Below, one piece after another: positions 34,064 through 44,292 of a stretch of 64,000 bases of DNA (position 1 is the first letter of the stretch; every line of letters starts with the position of its first letter). The notes under the pieces are model-generated. The model ran no database searches, was not told the DNA's origin, and was given only the letters and a program-made list of their open reading frames with translations. Source of the stretch: Primula veris (lineage: Eukaryota > Streptophyta > Magnoliopsida > Ericales > Primulaceae); assembly GCA_963682055.1 (NCBI GenBank), contig OY821745.1:3479501-3543500 (forward strand). The letters are read 5' to 3'. The position numbers and the translations under genes are program-made.

Positions 34064-34377
34064 CTCCGTAATGCGGGCGAGGACTATATATTTTTTTTTT
34101 TGTGTTCTGAGCTTCCCATTGTCGTACTGATATTTCCTTGATTGGTTCATTTTTCCTGTACTGATTTCTTCATTACTGATATTTCCCATTGTCGTACTGG
34201 TATTTCCTTGATTGTATTTCTTTATTCCTGTTTGTTCCTTTTGACGAGATTGCTGTTCCTTTGATTACTTTATTTCCTGCATTATTCTTCTAATTTCTTT
34301 TCTGCCTTTAATCCTTGCTCATTGGATCAGCTGGTACCTGCAAATGTTTGAGTATTCCTAGGCACTCTTTTAGACAT

Positions 34378-34725
34378 GCCATGTTGGGAATTTCACAGTA
34401 TTTCTAGGCACTAAGGCCGTTTGGGAATTTCATAGTATTCCTGGGCACTAAGGCCGTTTGGGAATTTCATAGTATTCCTAGGCACTTCGGCCGTTTGGGA
34501 ATTTCATAGTATTCCTAGGCACTCAGGTCGTTTGGGAATTTCATAGTATTCCTAGGCACTTAGGCCGTTTGGGAATTTCATAGTATTCCTAGGCACTAAG
34601 GCCGTTTGGGAATTTCATAGTATTCCTAGGCACTAAGGCCGTTTGGGAATTTCATAGTATTCCTAGGCACTAAGGCCGTTTGGGAATTTCATAGTATTCC
34701 TAGGCACTCAGGCCGTTTGGGAATT
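34378..34725. repeat. 37-bp minisatellite, about nine copies
   Basis: The unit GGCCGTTTGGGAATTTCATA plus GTATTCCTAGGCACTAA is repeated about nine times with few changes (for example AGGTCG for AGGCCG). It lies between the antisense genes and the end of pol in the Tat element. The remaining bases up to 34882 show no gene. Confidence 0.92.
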
Positions 34726-34882
34726 TCAGCTGCACTCGTTAGACAACATAACAAGATATTTTATTCATTCAAAAGATGAAAGATAATGCCATTAAACAGG
34801 ATAATGTATTTTATTTATTCAACATACAAGATAATGTCATTAAACAGGAGGGGTAAGGTAGCACCTGTATTTGTAAGACAGC

Positions 34883-37800
34883 CTATACGTAGTACTTCTT
34901 TAGGTTAGCTACGTTCCAAGAATTCTTTTCTCTTCGGCTTTTGTCGAACAGGACGCTTTTGAGTTTGTAGGTAACTGGGCTTGTTCTCTTGACGATCTCG
35001 TATGGTCCTTCCCAGGTGGGGCTTAATTTGCCATGTGTTTCATTTCGGGTATAGACCGTTACTCGTCGCAGCACCAATTCTCCGACCATGAACTCCTTGG
35101 TCCCTTTCACTTTCTTGTCATACGTTTGCTTAACGCCTTGTTGATACTTCGCTAGTGTAAGAGCTGCTATCTCTCGTTTCTCGTCTAGCATGTCGAGTTC
35201 CTCTCTCATTCTTTGTTCGTTGTTTCCTTGCTCGACTAAAGTTGTTCGTAGTGTGGGTAGCCCGATTTCTGTTGGTATGACGGCCTCGACGCCATATGCT
35301 AAGCTGAACGGGGTTTCTTTGGTGCCCGTCTTTGGCGTGGTTCGGCACGACCATAAGACGTTAAGTAGCCGCTCGGGCCATCTCCCCTTTGCTTGTTCGA
35401 GGGTTGTCTTGATGCCGTCTAGTACTGTTCGGTTTGATACCTCTGCCTGGCCGTTACCCTGTGGGTATGTTGGCGTCGAATAGAACTTTCAGATACCGAG
35501 TTCTTCGTACCAAAGCTGCAGATTGGCTTCCTTGAACTGGGTGCCGTTGTCTGCGACGATGGCATATGGTATACCGAACCTTGTGATGATGTGCTCCCAG
35601 ATGAACTGTTTGACATTACTGGCTTTAATTTCTCGGAGAGGTTTAGCCTCAACCCATTTGGTGAAGTAGTCCGTCGCCATGATCAGATATTCGAAGCTGC
35701 TGGGCGCTTTGGGGAGCTTCCCTACTAAATCAAGTGCCCATTGTGCGAATGGCCATGGTGCCGATACCGGGGTCATCATAGATGATGGGAGCCGTGGTAT
35801 CTTGGAAAATCGTTGGCACTTGTCGCATCGTTGGACATATACATCGGCGTCTCGCTTGATATAGGGCCACCAATATCCTTGGGTGATTGCCTTGTTGGCA
35901 AGGGACCGCCCTTTGATGTGTGCTCCGCAGGACCCTTCATGGATTTCCTCCAAGACTGGTAGCTGCATTTCGGGCCGGACACACATAAGATGGGGTCCTC
36001 GGTAACAGGATTTATACAGTTTGTCGTCGTCGGACAGCCAGAAACGAGGAGCCTTTCTCGTAATTTTTAGTGCTTTTATCTTATCTGCCGGGAGAGTTCC
36101 GTTTCGCAGATAGTGAATCATGTCGTCCATCCAACCTGGTTCGTATTGTACTGACGTTATTCGGTCTATTCTTTTGGTTATGCTAGGGGTTGGCAGTAGT
36201 TCCACTGTGATCGACCGAGTGTCAGTTAATGTTAATGTTGAGGCTAGGGTGGCCAGGGCAACGGCATGTGTGTTTTCGGTGCGATTGATTCTTATTAACT
36301 CGCACTGTTCGAAGGTGGTCATCAAGCTCTGAACCTTCTCTTGGTAGAGGATCATTCTGTCATCTTTGGCTTGGTACTCGCCGATGGCTTGATTCAGGAT
36401 CAGCATTGAGTCGGAGCTTGCCGTTAAGTGGGAGCATCCGAGGGACCGGGCAATGAGCATACCGTTTATCATGGCTTCGTACTCAACCTCGTTGTTGGTA
36501 GCTCGGAAACCCAGTTTAATGCTTTTCTCTATGATCGCTCCCTCTCTAGACTTGAGGACGATCCCTGCTCCTGATCCGTCCTTGGTGGCTGATCCATCGA
36601 CATGAATCTGCCAGTGTGATTGTGGGGACATAGCCTTAGGCTCGTCATACCCTTCGGTGAATTCCGCAATGAAATCGGCCAAGACTTGTCCCTTTATGGC
36701 ATGTCGGGGTGCGAACTCGATATGAAATTGGGATAATTCGACTCCCCATGCGGCCACTCTGCCACTGATGTCGGTCCGTCGAAGCGATTCCTTGATATGG
36801 AATTTCGTGTATACTTGGACCTGATGAGCTATAAAATAGTGCGGAAACTTCCTGGTCGCGACGACCAATGCCAAGCACAACTTTTCCAAGGGTAGGTATC
36901 GTGTCTCGGCTTCAACCAGAGTTTTGCTGATGAAGTAGATAGGGAATTGTTCGCGACCTTCTTCTCTTAGGATAACCGCGCTCACAGCTGTAGTGGAAAC
37001 TGCTAGGTAGCACGCCAGAATATCTCCTTTGTTCGGCCTGACTAGCAGTGGCAGCGTCCTTAAATACTCTTTGAGGTTGTTGAATGAAACTTCACATTCC
37101 GGGTCCCACACGAATTTTCTATCCTTCTTGAGTGATTCAAAAAATGGCCGTCCCTTGTCTGCGGATCGGCTGATGAACCTGCTCAATGCTGCCATCATTC
37201 CCGTGAGCTCTTGTACCTGCTTCTTATTCTTGGGAGCTGCTAGGTTCCGAAGAGCTGTGATCTGATCGGGATTAGCTTCTATTCCTCGTCGGCTGACCAT
37301 GTGTCCCAGAAACTTCCCTTTGCTGATGCCGAATGCACACTTGCTCGCGTTGAGTTTCAGTTTGTGCTCGCCCAGCGTTTGGAAAACGTCTCTAATATCT
37401 TGAAGGTGGGATGTAGCCTTTTCGCTTTTGACGACCATGTCATCTATGTATACCTCCATTGTCTTCCCTATATGATCTCGACATACCCTTGTTATCATCC
37501 TTTGGTATGTTGCTCCCGCGTTGCGTAGGCCGAACGACATTACCGTATAGCAATAGTTTCCCAAAGGCGATATAAAAGACGTCTTCTCTTGATCTTCGTG
37601 GGCGAGGGGGATTTGGTGGTACCCTGAATACGCGTCCAGGAAGGTCATCCGTTCCGCTCCTGCAGTTGCGTCCACCAATTGATCAATTCTTGGAAGAGGA
37701 AAGTGGTCCCTCGGACAGGCTTTGTTGAGATTGGTGAAGTCTATACAGACTCTCTCCTTTCCATTCTTCTTGGGGACGACTACAGGATTGGATAACCATT

Positions 37801-39904
37801 TCGGATAGAAGACCTCCCTTATGGCTCCAGCCTCTAATAGCTTGTGGACCTCAGCAATTATAGCTGCCCTGTGCTGTACAGACACTTTTCTGCTCCTCTG
37901 AGCTATCGGTTTGCACTCGGCGTCAACACTCAGGTGGTGACATGCCAATTTAGGGTCTAGGCTTGGCATGTCTTTAGGGCTCCAGGCGAATTTATCAATG
38001 TTGTTGAAGAGGAATGCTTCTAACTCTTCGGATTCCTGTTTTGGAAGGTCATCACCGAGGAGGAAGTAGTGCTCCTCGTCCGTACCCGGGATATACACCT
38101 TCCTAAGAGTTTCTCCTACTTGTTCTTCGACAACCCTCTCGGTTTTGGCTATGTGGTTGATCAGCTTCTTTGTGCTGGTGGGTTGTTCAACAACGCTCTG
38201 CTGTTTTTGAAGGGCAGCGGTAATGTCCTCACAGCGTCTTGAATCTTCTTGACATCCTCTGGCTGTCTCGATCTCTCCCCGATCATTTGGGTATTTGACT
38301 TTTTGGTGGTAGGTCGAGGGTATGACCTTCATGGCGTGAAGCCAAGGTCGACCCAAGATCGCGTTGTGGCCGGAGTTGTCGTTTACCACTAAGAACTCAA
38401 CGGGAACTGATACGGATACCGTAGTGACACTTATGACGATCTTTCCCAACGGTTTAGTTGTCTCGGAGATGAACCCGATCAGTGTGACATCGGTGGGCTG
38501 TAGATCTTGCAGCTTGAGTTCCATCTTGTCGAAGAGTTCTCTGTACATGATATCACAAGAGGCTCCTTGATCGATAAGCACCCTGCTGACCGTGTCAAGG
38601 CCTATTTGAACACGGAGGTTGATGGCATCCCCGTGGGGGTAAATCACCCCTTCTTCGTCCAGATCCGAGAAGGAAATGGGTGGATGTCGTCGCGGCGTGC
38701 ATTGTCGTTTGGAGGTCGACGCTTGTGACGCCCTGGCTACCTGGCCGAAGTGTGCCAGTTGCCATTGTCGTGATCGTTCCCCACCCGTGCCCTTGGGTCG
38801 TGACATATGAACGACGTTGATTGTTTTGCCTTGCCGGTTGTCGGCTCCCTCAATGGCCAGTTGTTTGCCTTTATTTCCGACGCCTTTGATGAACTTGGCC
38901 AGGTATCCCGCATCGCCCCACATGTTCATTTTCCACCGTAGGTTACGGCAGTGCTCGGTGAGGTGTCCGTAGTCCTCATGATAGGCGCAGAAAAGCTTGG
39001 GGTCTCTATGCTCAGGGGGGGTAGCGAGCGGCGCTGGCCGTGAATACCAGCTTTCTCTGTGGATATTCTTGAGGATATCTTCAGCCGACAGGTTGAAAGA
39101 GTATCTCAATTCGACCAGTTCGAAGCTCTTTTGCTTTTCCCTTCCCTGGAATTGGCCTTGTTGTGACTGCTTGGTTGGTACAGGGTAGGTGAGCTGGAGG
39201 GGTTTATGTTCGTTGATCGGTGTTGGGTATGCGATTTGGAGCGGTTTGGGCTCAGGTTCTCGTGGTCGCTCTACCCTGCTATGGACCTCGGGACCTTTGT
39301 CCTTTCTGGTCGGTTTGAATGTTTCTCCCTGGTTATTTCTAACTCTTTTGCGACCCACCTGTGCCTCTCGGACCGATTCTCTTCTTGGTAGACTTCGGTT
39401 GAGGATACGCAGTTCGTCGTTTTTATCGGTGAGGTGGGTACAATAGGCTAGCAGGGAATCAGTGGTCGGAAAATTTTTGCCTATGAACTTTCTTCTCGCC
39501 CAATAGCTATTAGGGATGGAGTTGATAAAGTTCTGGATGGCTATATTATTGGCGTACTGTGGAATCTGGTTTGCTACGTCGATGAAACGTATGCAGTAGT
39601 CGTTGAGCCTTTCATTTGGCATCATCGTCATTTTTAGAAGGGTTTCAATACTAACCTTCTTCTTCCGATGAGCAGCGTATCGGGTGGAGTACGCTCTTAG
39701 CAGCTCCGCCCAGTCTCTTATAGAGCCCCGTGGTAAGTTATGGTACCACGACGAAGCCTCTTGCCCCAAACTGTTTTTGAAAAACTTGCACATCATCGCA
39801 TGGTCATCACTCCACAGCTCTATCTTCGTCTTGTAGTGCCTCAGATGGTCGATGGGACAACTCCTTCCATCATAGAGCCTGAACTCGGAGATGACGAACC
39901 CCAC
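34883..39904 (-). pseudogene. Tat-clade gag-pol polyprotein, interrupted by one stop in integrase
   Basis: One frame runs from about 39904 (open further upstream into gag) to 34883, broken only by a TGA at 35489-35491. Domains in order, residues counted from 39904: Gag capsid-like region (1-200); a knuckle-like CAYHEDYGHLTEHC near 303; aspartic protease LIDQGASCDIMY near 443; reverse transcriptase with YIDD near 818; gypsy RNase H; a second, archaeal-like RNase H (HVDGSATKDGSGAG, near 1100); integrase zinc finger (RCDKCQRF near 1358); and a D,D,E core (ALDLVGK onward). After the stop, the rest of integrase and its C-terminal GPYEIV module continue in the same frame. The paired RNase H domains and no chromodomain point to the Tat clade. 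Confidence 0.93.
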
Positions 39905-40821
39905 AGGGTTGCGGTACCGCGTGATCTGTTCGGTATATGGGGTTTCTTGGCATACGTTCCAAGCCTGTTGGAACGCTTCATCCGTGGCTTGGTAGGGGGG
40001 GTGTATCCCCCCTGGTGTGGTGGCGGTCCCTATCCTCCCCCGATCCCGTGTTCGGGATACCTACCGTCCTTCGGATTTCTGTCGAGGACATGTTCCGTAT
40101 ACGCGTTTAGGTGGGCGAAGGTCGGAGGGATCGTTATCGGGACGTTGCCCCCTTAATGGGGCAATCCTGTATCTGGTCGTCGGTCCGCCGCTTCCAAGGC
40201 GGCCCTATAGGCGGAATCTTCCGCTTCACGACGTGGGTCTTTGTCTGCATTGGCAGGTTGAGTATTCGGCAATATGATGCCGGCTGCTGCCATGGCCGTC
40301 ATACACGCTGCCAGCTGAGCTTGCAGCTGGGCGTTGTTCCTTTCATCGGCTATTGGAACGATGTGTTGTACTTCCACCGTGGGTGGTGTAATCATCCTTG
40401 GTGGGTGAGTCGGTAATCGGGACAACTGTTCGAGTTCATGACCTTCAGGCATACCAAGCCGGTCAGCTTCGTTTGTTTGTAAACGGGCACCAGAGTTGAC
40501 TGAGGCCGTTGGCAAAGGAACTCATGAGCTCGGTCCTGCCTGGGATCCGGGTATGCGTCTTCTTGCGCGTCTTAGTACGGGCAAGGCTTGCTCATCTTCC
40601 GAGAACGTTTGGTATTCTTCGACGATCCCTTCAATCTGTTGGGGTTGTTCGATCGGTTGTTCTCGGTGGACATTGAAGGTTGGCGGTTGGTTTTCGGACT
40701 GGATAGCGTCGTATCTATCGCGGATGGCGAGTAGATCGTCGAGGTCTTGTTGGCTAATCTGCACGTGTTGGTTATTGGTTTCTACTATCTCGGGATGGGT
40801 TTCTTCTATATTGGTCACCAT
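39905..40821 (-). pseudogene. N-terminal part of Tat gag, disrupted
   Basis: 40522-40821 (MVTNIEETHPEIVETNNQHV...) and 40153-40515 share a frame and are separated by a stop at 40522-40524. From about 40150 down to 39904, coding similarity to gag continues in the frame of the large ORF (for example RYRNPVGFVISEF), so a frameshift lies around 39960-40150. The start, about 80 bp inside the primer-binding site, fits a gag N-terminus. This part is rich in glutamine, acidic residues and alanine. Confidence 0.65.
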
Positions 40822-40880
40822 TGTCGCTCGTCTGGTAGAGTATTGGTATTCGAAGTCTAAGCTAGTTGGGAACTAGATGA

Positions 40881-40900
40881 TTCCCGGAGACGGCGCCATT
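40881..40900 (-). promoter_or_regulatory. Primer-binding site (tRNA-Asp-like) of the Tat element
   Basis: On the - strand, next to the 5' LTR, the sequence AATGGCGCCGTCTCCGGGAA includes TGGCGCCG, which matches the 3' end of plant tRNA-Asp, with mismatches further in. Confidence 0.75.
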
Positions 40901-41473
40901 TGATAAAACCATAACTTTTGGCGATCACGTTAGGCTTTTCAACAATATAATAATGGTAAATCAATCGGTAAATAATGGATATTTCTTGATCTTTATTATT
41001 GGTCGGATTATTACACTTGTTCGGATTGTTACACTTGCTCGGATTGGTACTTCTTTATTACAATTGTGCTCGATTTGACTGCATAATCTCTTATCTTGGT
41101 CGTTCTTCTTTCTCTTCGATATTCGGCTCTCTCGCTGTTCGGCTTGCTTCTTTCCAGGCTAAGCTTTGACTAGTTTCTCTCTTTTCTCAACTTCTCTCTA
41201 TATTTTTTGGATAGATTTTTTGGTCCATTTCTAGGAGGGGTAGTTGGCTATTTATAGGCAACTATGCTTTCTAGGATGTTGACAAATGTCTCCATCTCAG
41301 GAGGTTTTTCAGACATGGGTCCCTAGTTAAGTGGGCTTGGGCTTTTGATAGTAACTACATTATTCTCTTATAAAAGGCATGTGATGACCCATTTAAGCGT
41401 TGGATACCCATTTATAAAGTGGATTGATTATTACCCGAATAGAATATTCGGGTCTAATTTTTATGTTCTATCA
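40901..41473 (-). repeat. 5' LTR of the Tat element
   Basis: This 573-bp LTR is TG...CA bounded. The - strand carries a TATA-like CCTATAAATAGCC. About seven differences from the 3' LTR were counted by eye. Confidence 0.93.
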
Positions 41474-42422
41474 TAACTTAATATCCTCTTCAACAAAGAT
41501 TGACATCAATAAGTGAAACCAAATGTATACATACATCCAAGATACTTACCTCTAACTGGAATATATTTTATCATCTTCTACACATCCTAATAGTTGTATT
41601 GTACTATATGTTAATTCTTTCACAACCCTAATATGTCACAAAAGTGTTGATGATAATAAATAAAATTCAAATAATCGAATGCGCATTCCTTGTAAAAGAA
41701 GCATTATCACTAAAAAAAATCTCGATTGCAACAGTTTAGTAACAGTTTGTCTGATACTATACGGCTTATTGCTGAAATTTAGCAACAATATAGTGTTCAA
41801 CTGTTGCTGAAAGATCCAAGAAGATAACCGGGAAGGAAACTCTATCCACTCTATGGATCTCTAGTTATAACTTTCGATTACTATTAATTTTAGGGCTTGT
41901 TTGGATATAGCTTATGAACTCAATCTATTTGTTTTTCTGGTTTTGAAACATTTGTCGTTTCAATTTCAAGTTGATAACTATGCATGTTCTTCTTCTTCAA
42001 CTTTAACTCAGGTGAATGTTTTTAGCAATATTATATTTAGTTCGTGATTTAAATTTAGGAAAAGGAAAAAATGCAAGTCAGTTTTTGAGCAATTACATAA
42101 CTCTATATAAATTTAGATATAAAGTTAACCAAATCTGAGTGTAGATCTTCTAGAAATCCCTTAAGCTCGATTTTGTTTCGACAATTAAAGTCTTCACGCT
42201 ACAGGTTGTTTGGTAAACCCATGAAAATCTTACTTTTCAATGCTTTTCCTTTAGAAAGTAAAATGTGTTTGGGTTGTAACTAAAAAAGTATGGAGAAAGT
42301 AACATGTGAAAAACATACTTTTAAAAACGTATACTTCTATAATTTACTTATACCACTAAACAAGTATGGACCTGAACAATTACTTAAAAAATCCTCTCAC
42401 CTAGTCATAGTAGGATTTGAAC
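41474..42422 (+). pseudogene. F-box flank and 3'-end fragment (partial gene copy)
   Basis: Sequence at 41474-41715 resembles F-box flanking DNA seen at about 51405-51450 and 52290-52380. At about 41812-42070 it resembles the last codons and 3' flank of the F-box gene at 24880-25150 (GATCCAAGAAGATAACCGG, CTCTATGGATCT, then GGGCTTGTTTGGATATAGC). No F-box or propeller body remains. It is therefore a truncated extra copy in + orientation, evidence that the cluster also grew by duplications other than the two main arms. Confidence 0.6.
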
Positions 42423-42876
42423 CGTTGTTTTAATATTTCGTGAAATAGCGTTTTTCGATCGAAAAACGCTATGATAAACCGCTATTTGAATGGAAAAACG
42501 CTAAATTCGCGCTATAGAAATGTTATTTACGCTATAGCGTACCCTATTTACGCTATAGCAGGTGCAGTAAATTTTTTTTTTTTTTTTTCTTCAAAATTTT
42601 AATGAAATTATTGGAGTTTAAAGAGAATCAAACCTCAAAACTCTTGCAAACAAAGTAAATATTCTGGCATCTCAAGTATAATCATTTTGTGATTATTAGT
42701 TACAACTTTTTTTTTATATATATTTAGTTAATTTTTATTAGATGTTTTGAATTTAATGCTAAATTTATATGTATTTAGGCAAAAAAAAAATACACCGCAA
42801 AACGCTATGTAACAACGCTATTTGCGCTTTTAGCGTTCTTAAAAAAAAACGCTATGATAACGCTATTTAAAACATG
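42423..42876. mobile_element. Mutator-like MITE rich in AACGCTAT motifs, 9-bp target duplication
   Basis: The element is about 454 bp. The left end is CGTTGTTTTAATATTTCG and the right end is CGCTATTTAAAACATG, imperfect inverted repeats around GTTTTAA. The 9-mer GATTTGAAC flanks it at 42414-42422 and 42877-42885. The paralogous site at about 51171-51179 has one GATTTGAAC in a matching context (AGTCATAGTAGGATTTGAAC), so it is an empty site. The motif AACGCTAT/ATAGCGTT recurs about a dozen times, clustered near both ends, as subterminal repeats do in transposase-bound elements. Confidence 0.75.
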
Positions 42877-43610
42877 GATTTGAACAAGACATTACTAAAA
42901 CTTATAGTACTTAAGTTATATATACTTCTAGACCACCTATAATTGTATGCGTGTTCTTAATTTACATTATATTCGTTTTCTTTTTTTCTTTAGAAAGCCA
43001 AGAATTTAAACTAAAACCAAAAAAAATTGGCTGGAAAAAGGGAAGAGGTCAATATTGTGGCCAAATGTCAAGAGGGTAGTAGCACAATAACGTAACAAAC
43101 TCTCTTGACTGGTCAAAGTTTCCACAAGATCTGTTATATGAGATACTATTGCGTCTTTTTTCGTGCTGTTTGCCATGACTGGAGGCTCCCTGATAGCCCA
43201 CCTAGCTACGAAGAACCGCCTGTTGGAAAAATGTAGGAAAACATGTATTTTATACATGGTTGTTCCAAGTGGTCAGGGACCATCTTTGAATCAATTTTCA
43301 ATGCGACTCCTCAGTTTTTCTGAGGCCATACTCAATGCGGTTGAGTAGCTCGTGCGACTAGTTTCACAACGGTATATCGCATGACCTATTCGGAGGAAGG
43401 GTGTGAATGATAATTGGACTCGAAGGTTGGTACTCGAAAGAGGCAATAAAGCCAATGCTGGAAAATGAGAAAAGAAATGGGATTTAACCCATGAGGGTTA
43501 TCCCACATTGGAAAATCATGAGTGATTTTTACAATATATATACTAGGGTATCCCATGTGGATATCAAGTAGTGTGTCCATATACACATGTGTGTATTGTG
43601 TACCACACAT

Positions 43611-44157
43611 GGGCTTGCTCGACGGGCGGGCTTGCTCGACGGGCGGGCTTGCTCGACGGGCGGGCTTGCTCGACGGGCGGGCTTGCTCGACGGGCGGGCT
43701 TGCTCGACGGGCGGGCTTGCTCGACGGGCGGGCTTGCTCGACGGGCGGGCTTGCTCGACGGGCGGGCTTGCTCGACGGGCGGGCTTGCTCGACGGGCGGG
43801 CTTGCTCGACGGGCGGGCTTGCTCGACGGGCGGGCTTGCTCGACGGGCGGGCTTGCTCGACGGGCGGGCTTGCTCGACGGGCGGGCTTGCTCGACGGGCG
43901 GGCTTGCTCGACGGGCGGGCTTGCTCGACGGGCGGGCTTGCTCGACGGGCGGGCTTGCTCGACGGGCGGGCTTGCTCGACGGGCGGGCTTGCTCGACGGG
44001 CGGGCTTGCTCGACGGGCGGGCTTGCTCGACGGGCGGGCTTGCTCGACGGGCGGGCTTGCTCGACGGGCGGGCTTGCTCGACGGGCGGGCTTGCTCGACG
44101 GGCGGGCTTGCTCGACGAGTGGGCTTGCTCGACGGGCGGGCTTGCTCGACGAGTTTT
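43611..44157. repeat. 17-bp tandem array, 32 copies
   Basis: The unit CTTGCTCGACGGGCGGG occurs from 43614 to 44157 at exactly 17-bp spacing (31 intervals, 32 copies). It is nearly perfect; only the last three units vary (GACGAGTGGG, GACGAG). It is GC-rich in an AT-rich setting. Because 17 is not a multiple of three, the same 17-residue cycle (GLLDGRACSTGGLARRA) appears in all three forward frames. Confidence 0.97.
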
Positions 44158-44163
44158 AACTCA

Positions 44164-44292
44164 ACGGAAAAAGTGCGCCTGTTTGGGAAAAGCGTGCATG
44201 TTCGGGAAAAAGTGCGTCTGTTCGGGAAAAGCGTGCCTGTTCGGGAAAAGCGTGCCTGTTCGGAAAAAGTGCGCCTGTTCGGGAAAAGCTTC
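44164..44292. repeat. Second short array, ~20-bp GTTCGGGAAAAGCGTGCCT units
   Basis: About seven variants of a 19-21-bp unit (GCCTGTTCGGGAAAAGCGTG and AAAAAGTGCG versions) directly follow the 17-bp array inside the solo LTR. Confidence 0.85.

Larger units (their letters stand above)
25429..41473 (-). mobile_element. Complete Tat-clade Ty3/gypsy LTR retrotransposon (inactive)
   Basis: The element is 16.0 kb with 573-bp LTRs (25429-26001 and 40901-41473) that start TGATA and end TATCA and differ at about seven positions (about 1.2%). The flanking 5-mers are GAACT and TAACT, an imperfect target duplication. Beside the 5' LTR the - strand reads TGGCGCCGTCTCCGGGAATC, a tRNA-Asp-like primer-binding site. 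Gag-pol runs on the - strand from about 40821 to 34883. The large region between pol and the 3' LTR, the second RNase H and the antisense genes are characters of the Tat lineage. A remnant of another element (about 26786-28919) lies inside it. Several stops and a frame change show that it is not autonomous now. Confidence 0.92.

Noticed and set aside
35190..40416. Numerous + strand ORFs of 60-138 codons across gag-pol
   Set aside because: They overlap the clearly coding - strand frame with its protease, reverse transcriptase, RNase H and integrase motifs.
43611..44157. CRISPR-like array
   Set aside because: Units are contiguous with no spacers, and the window is plant nuclear DNA.
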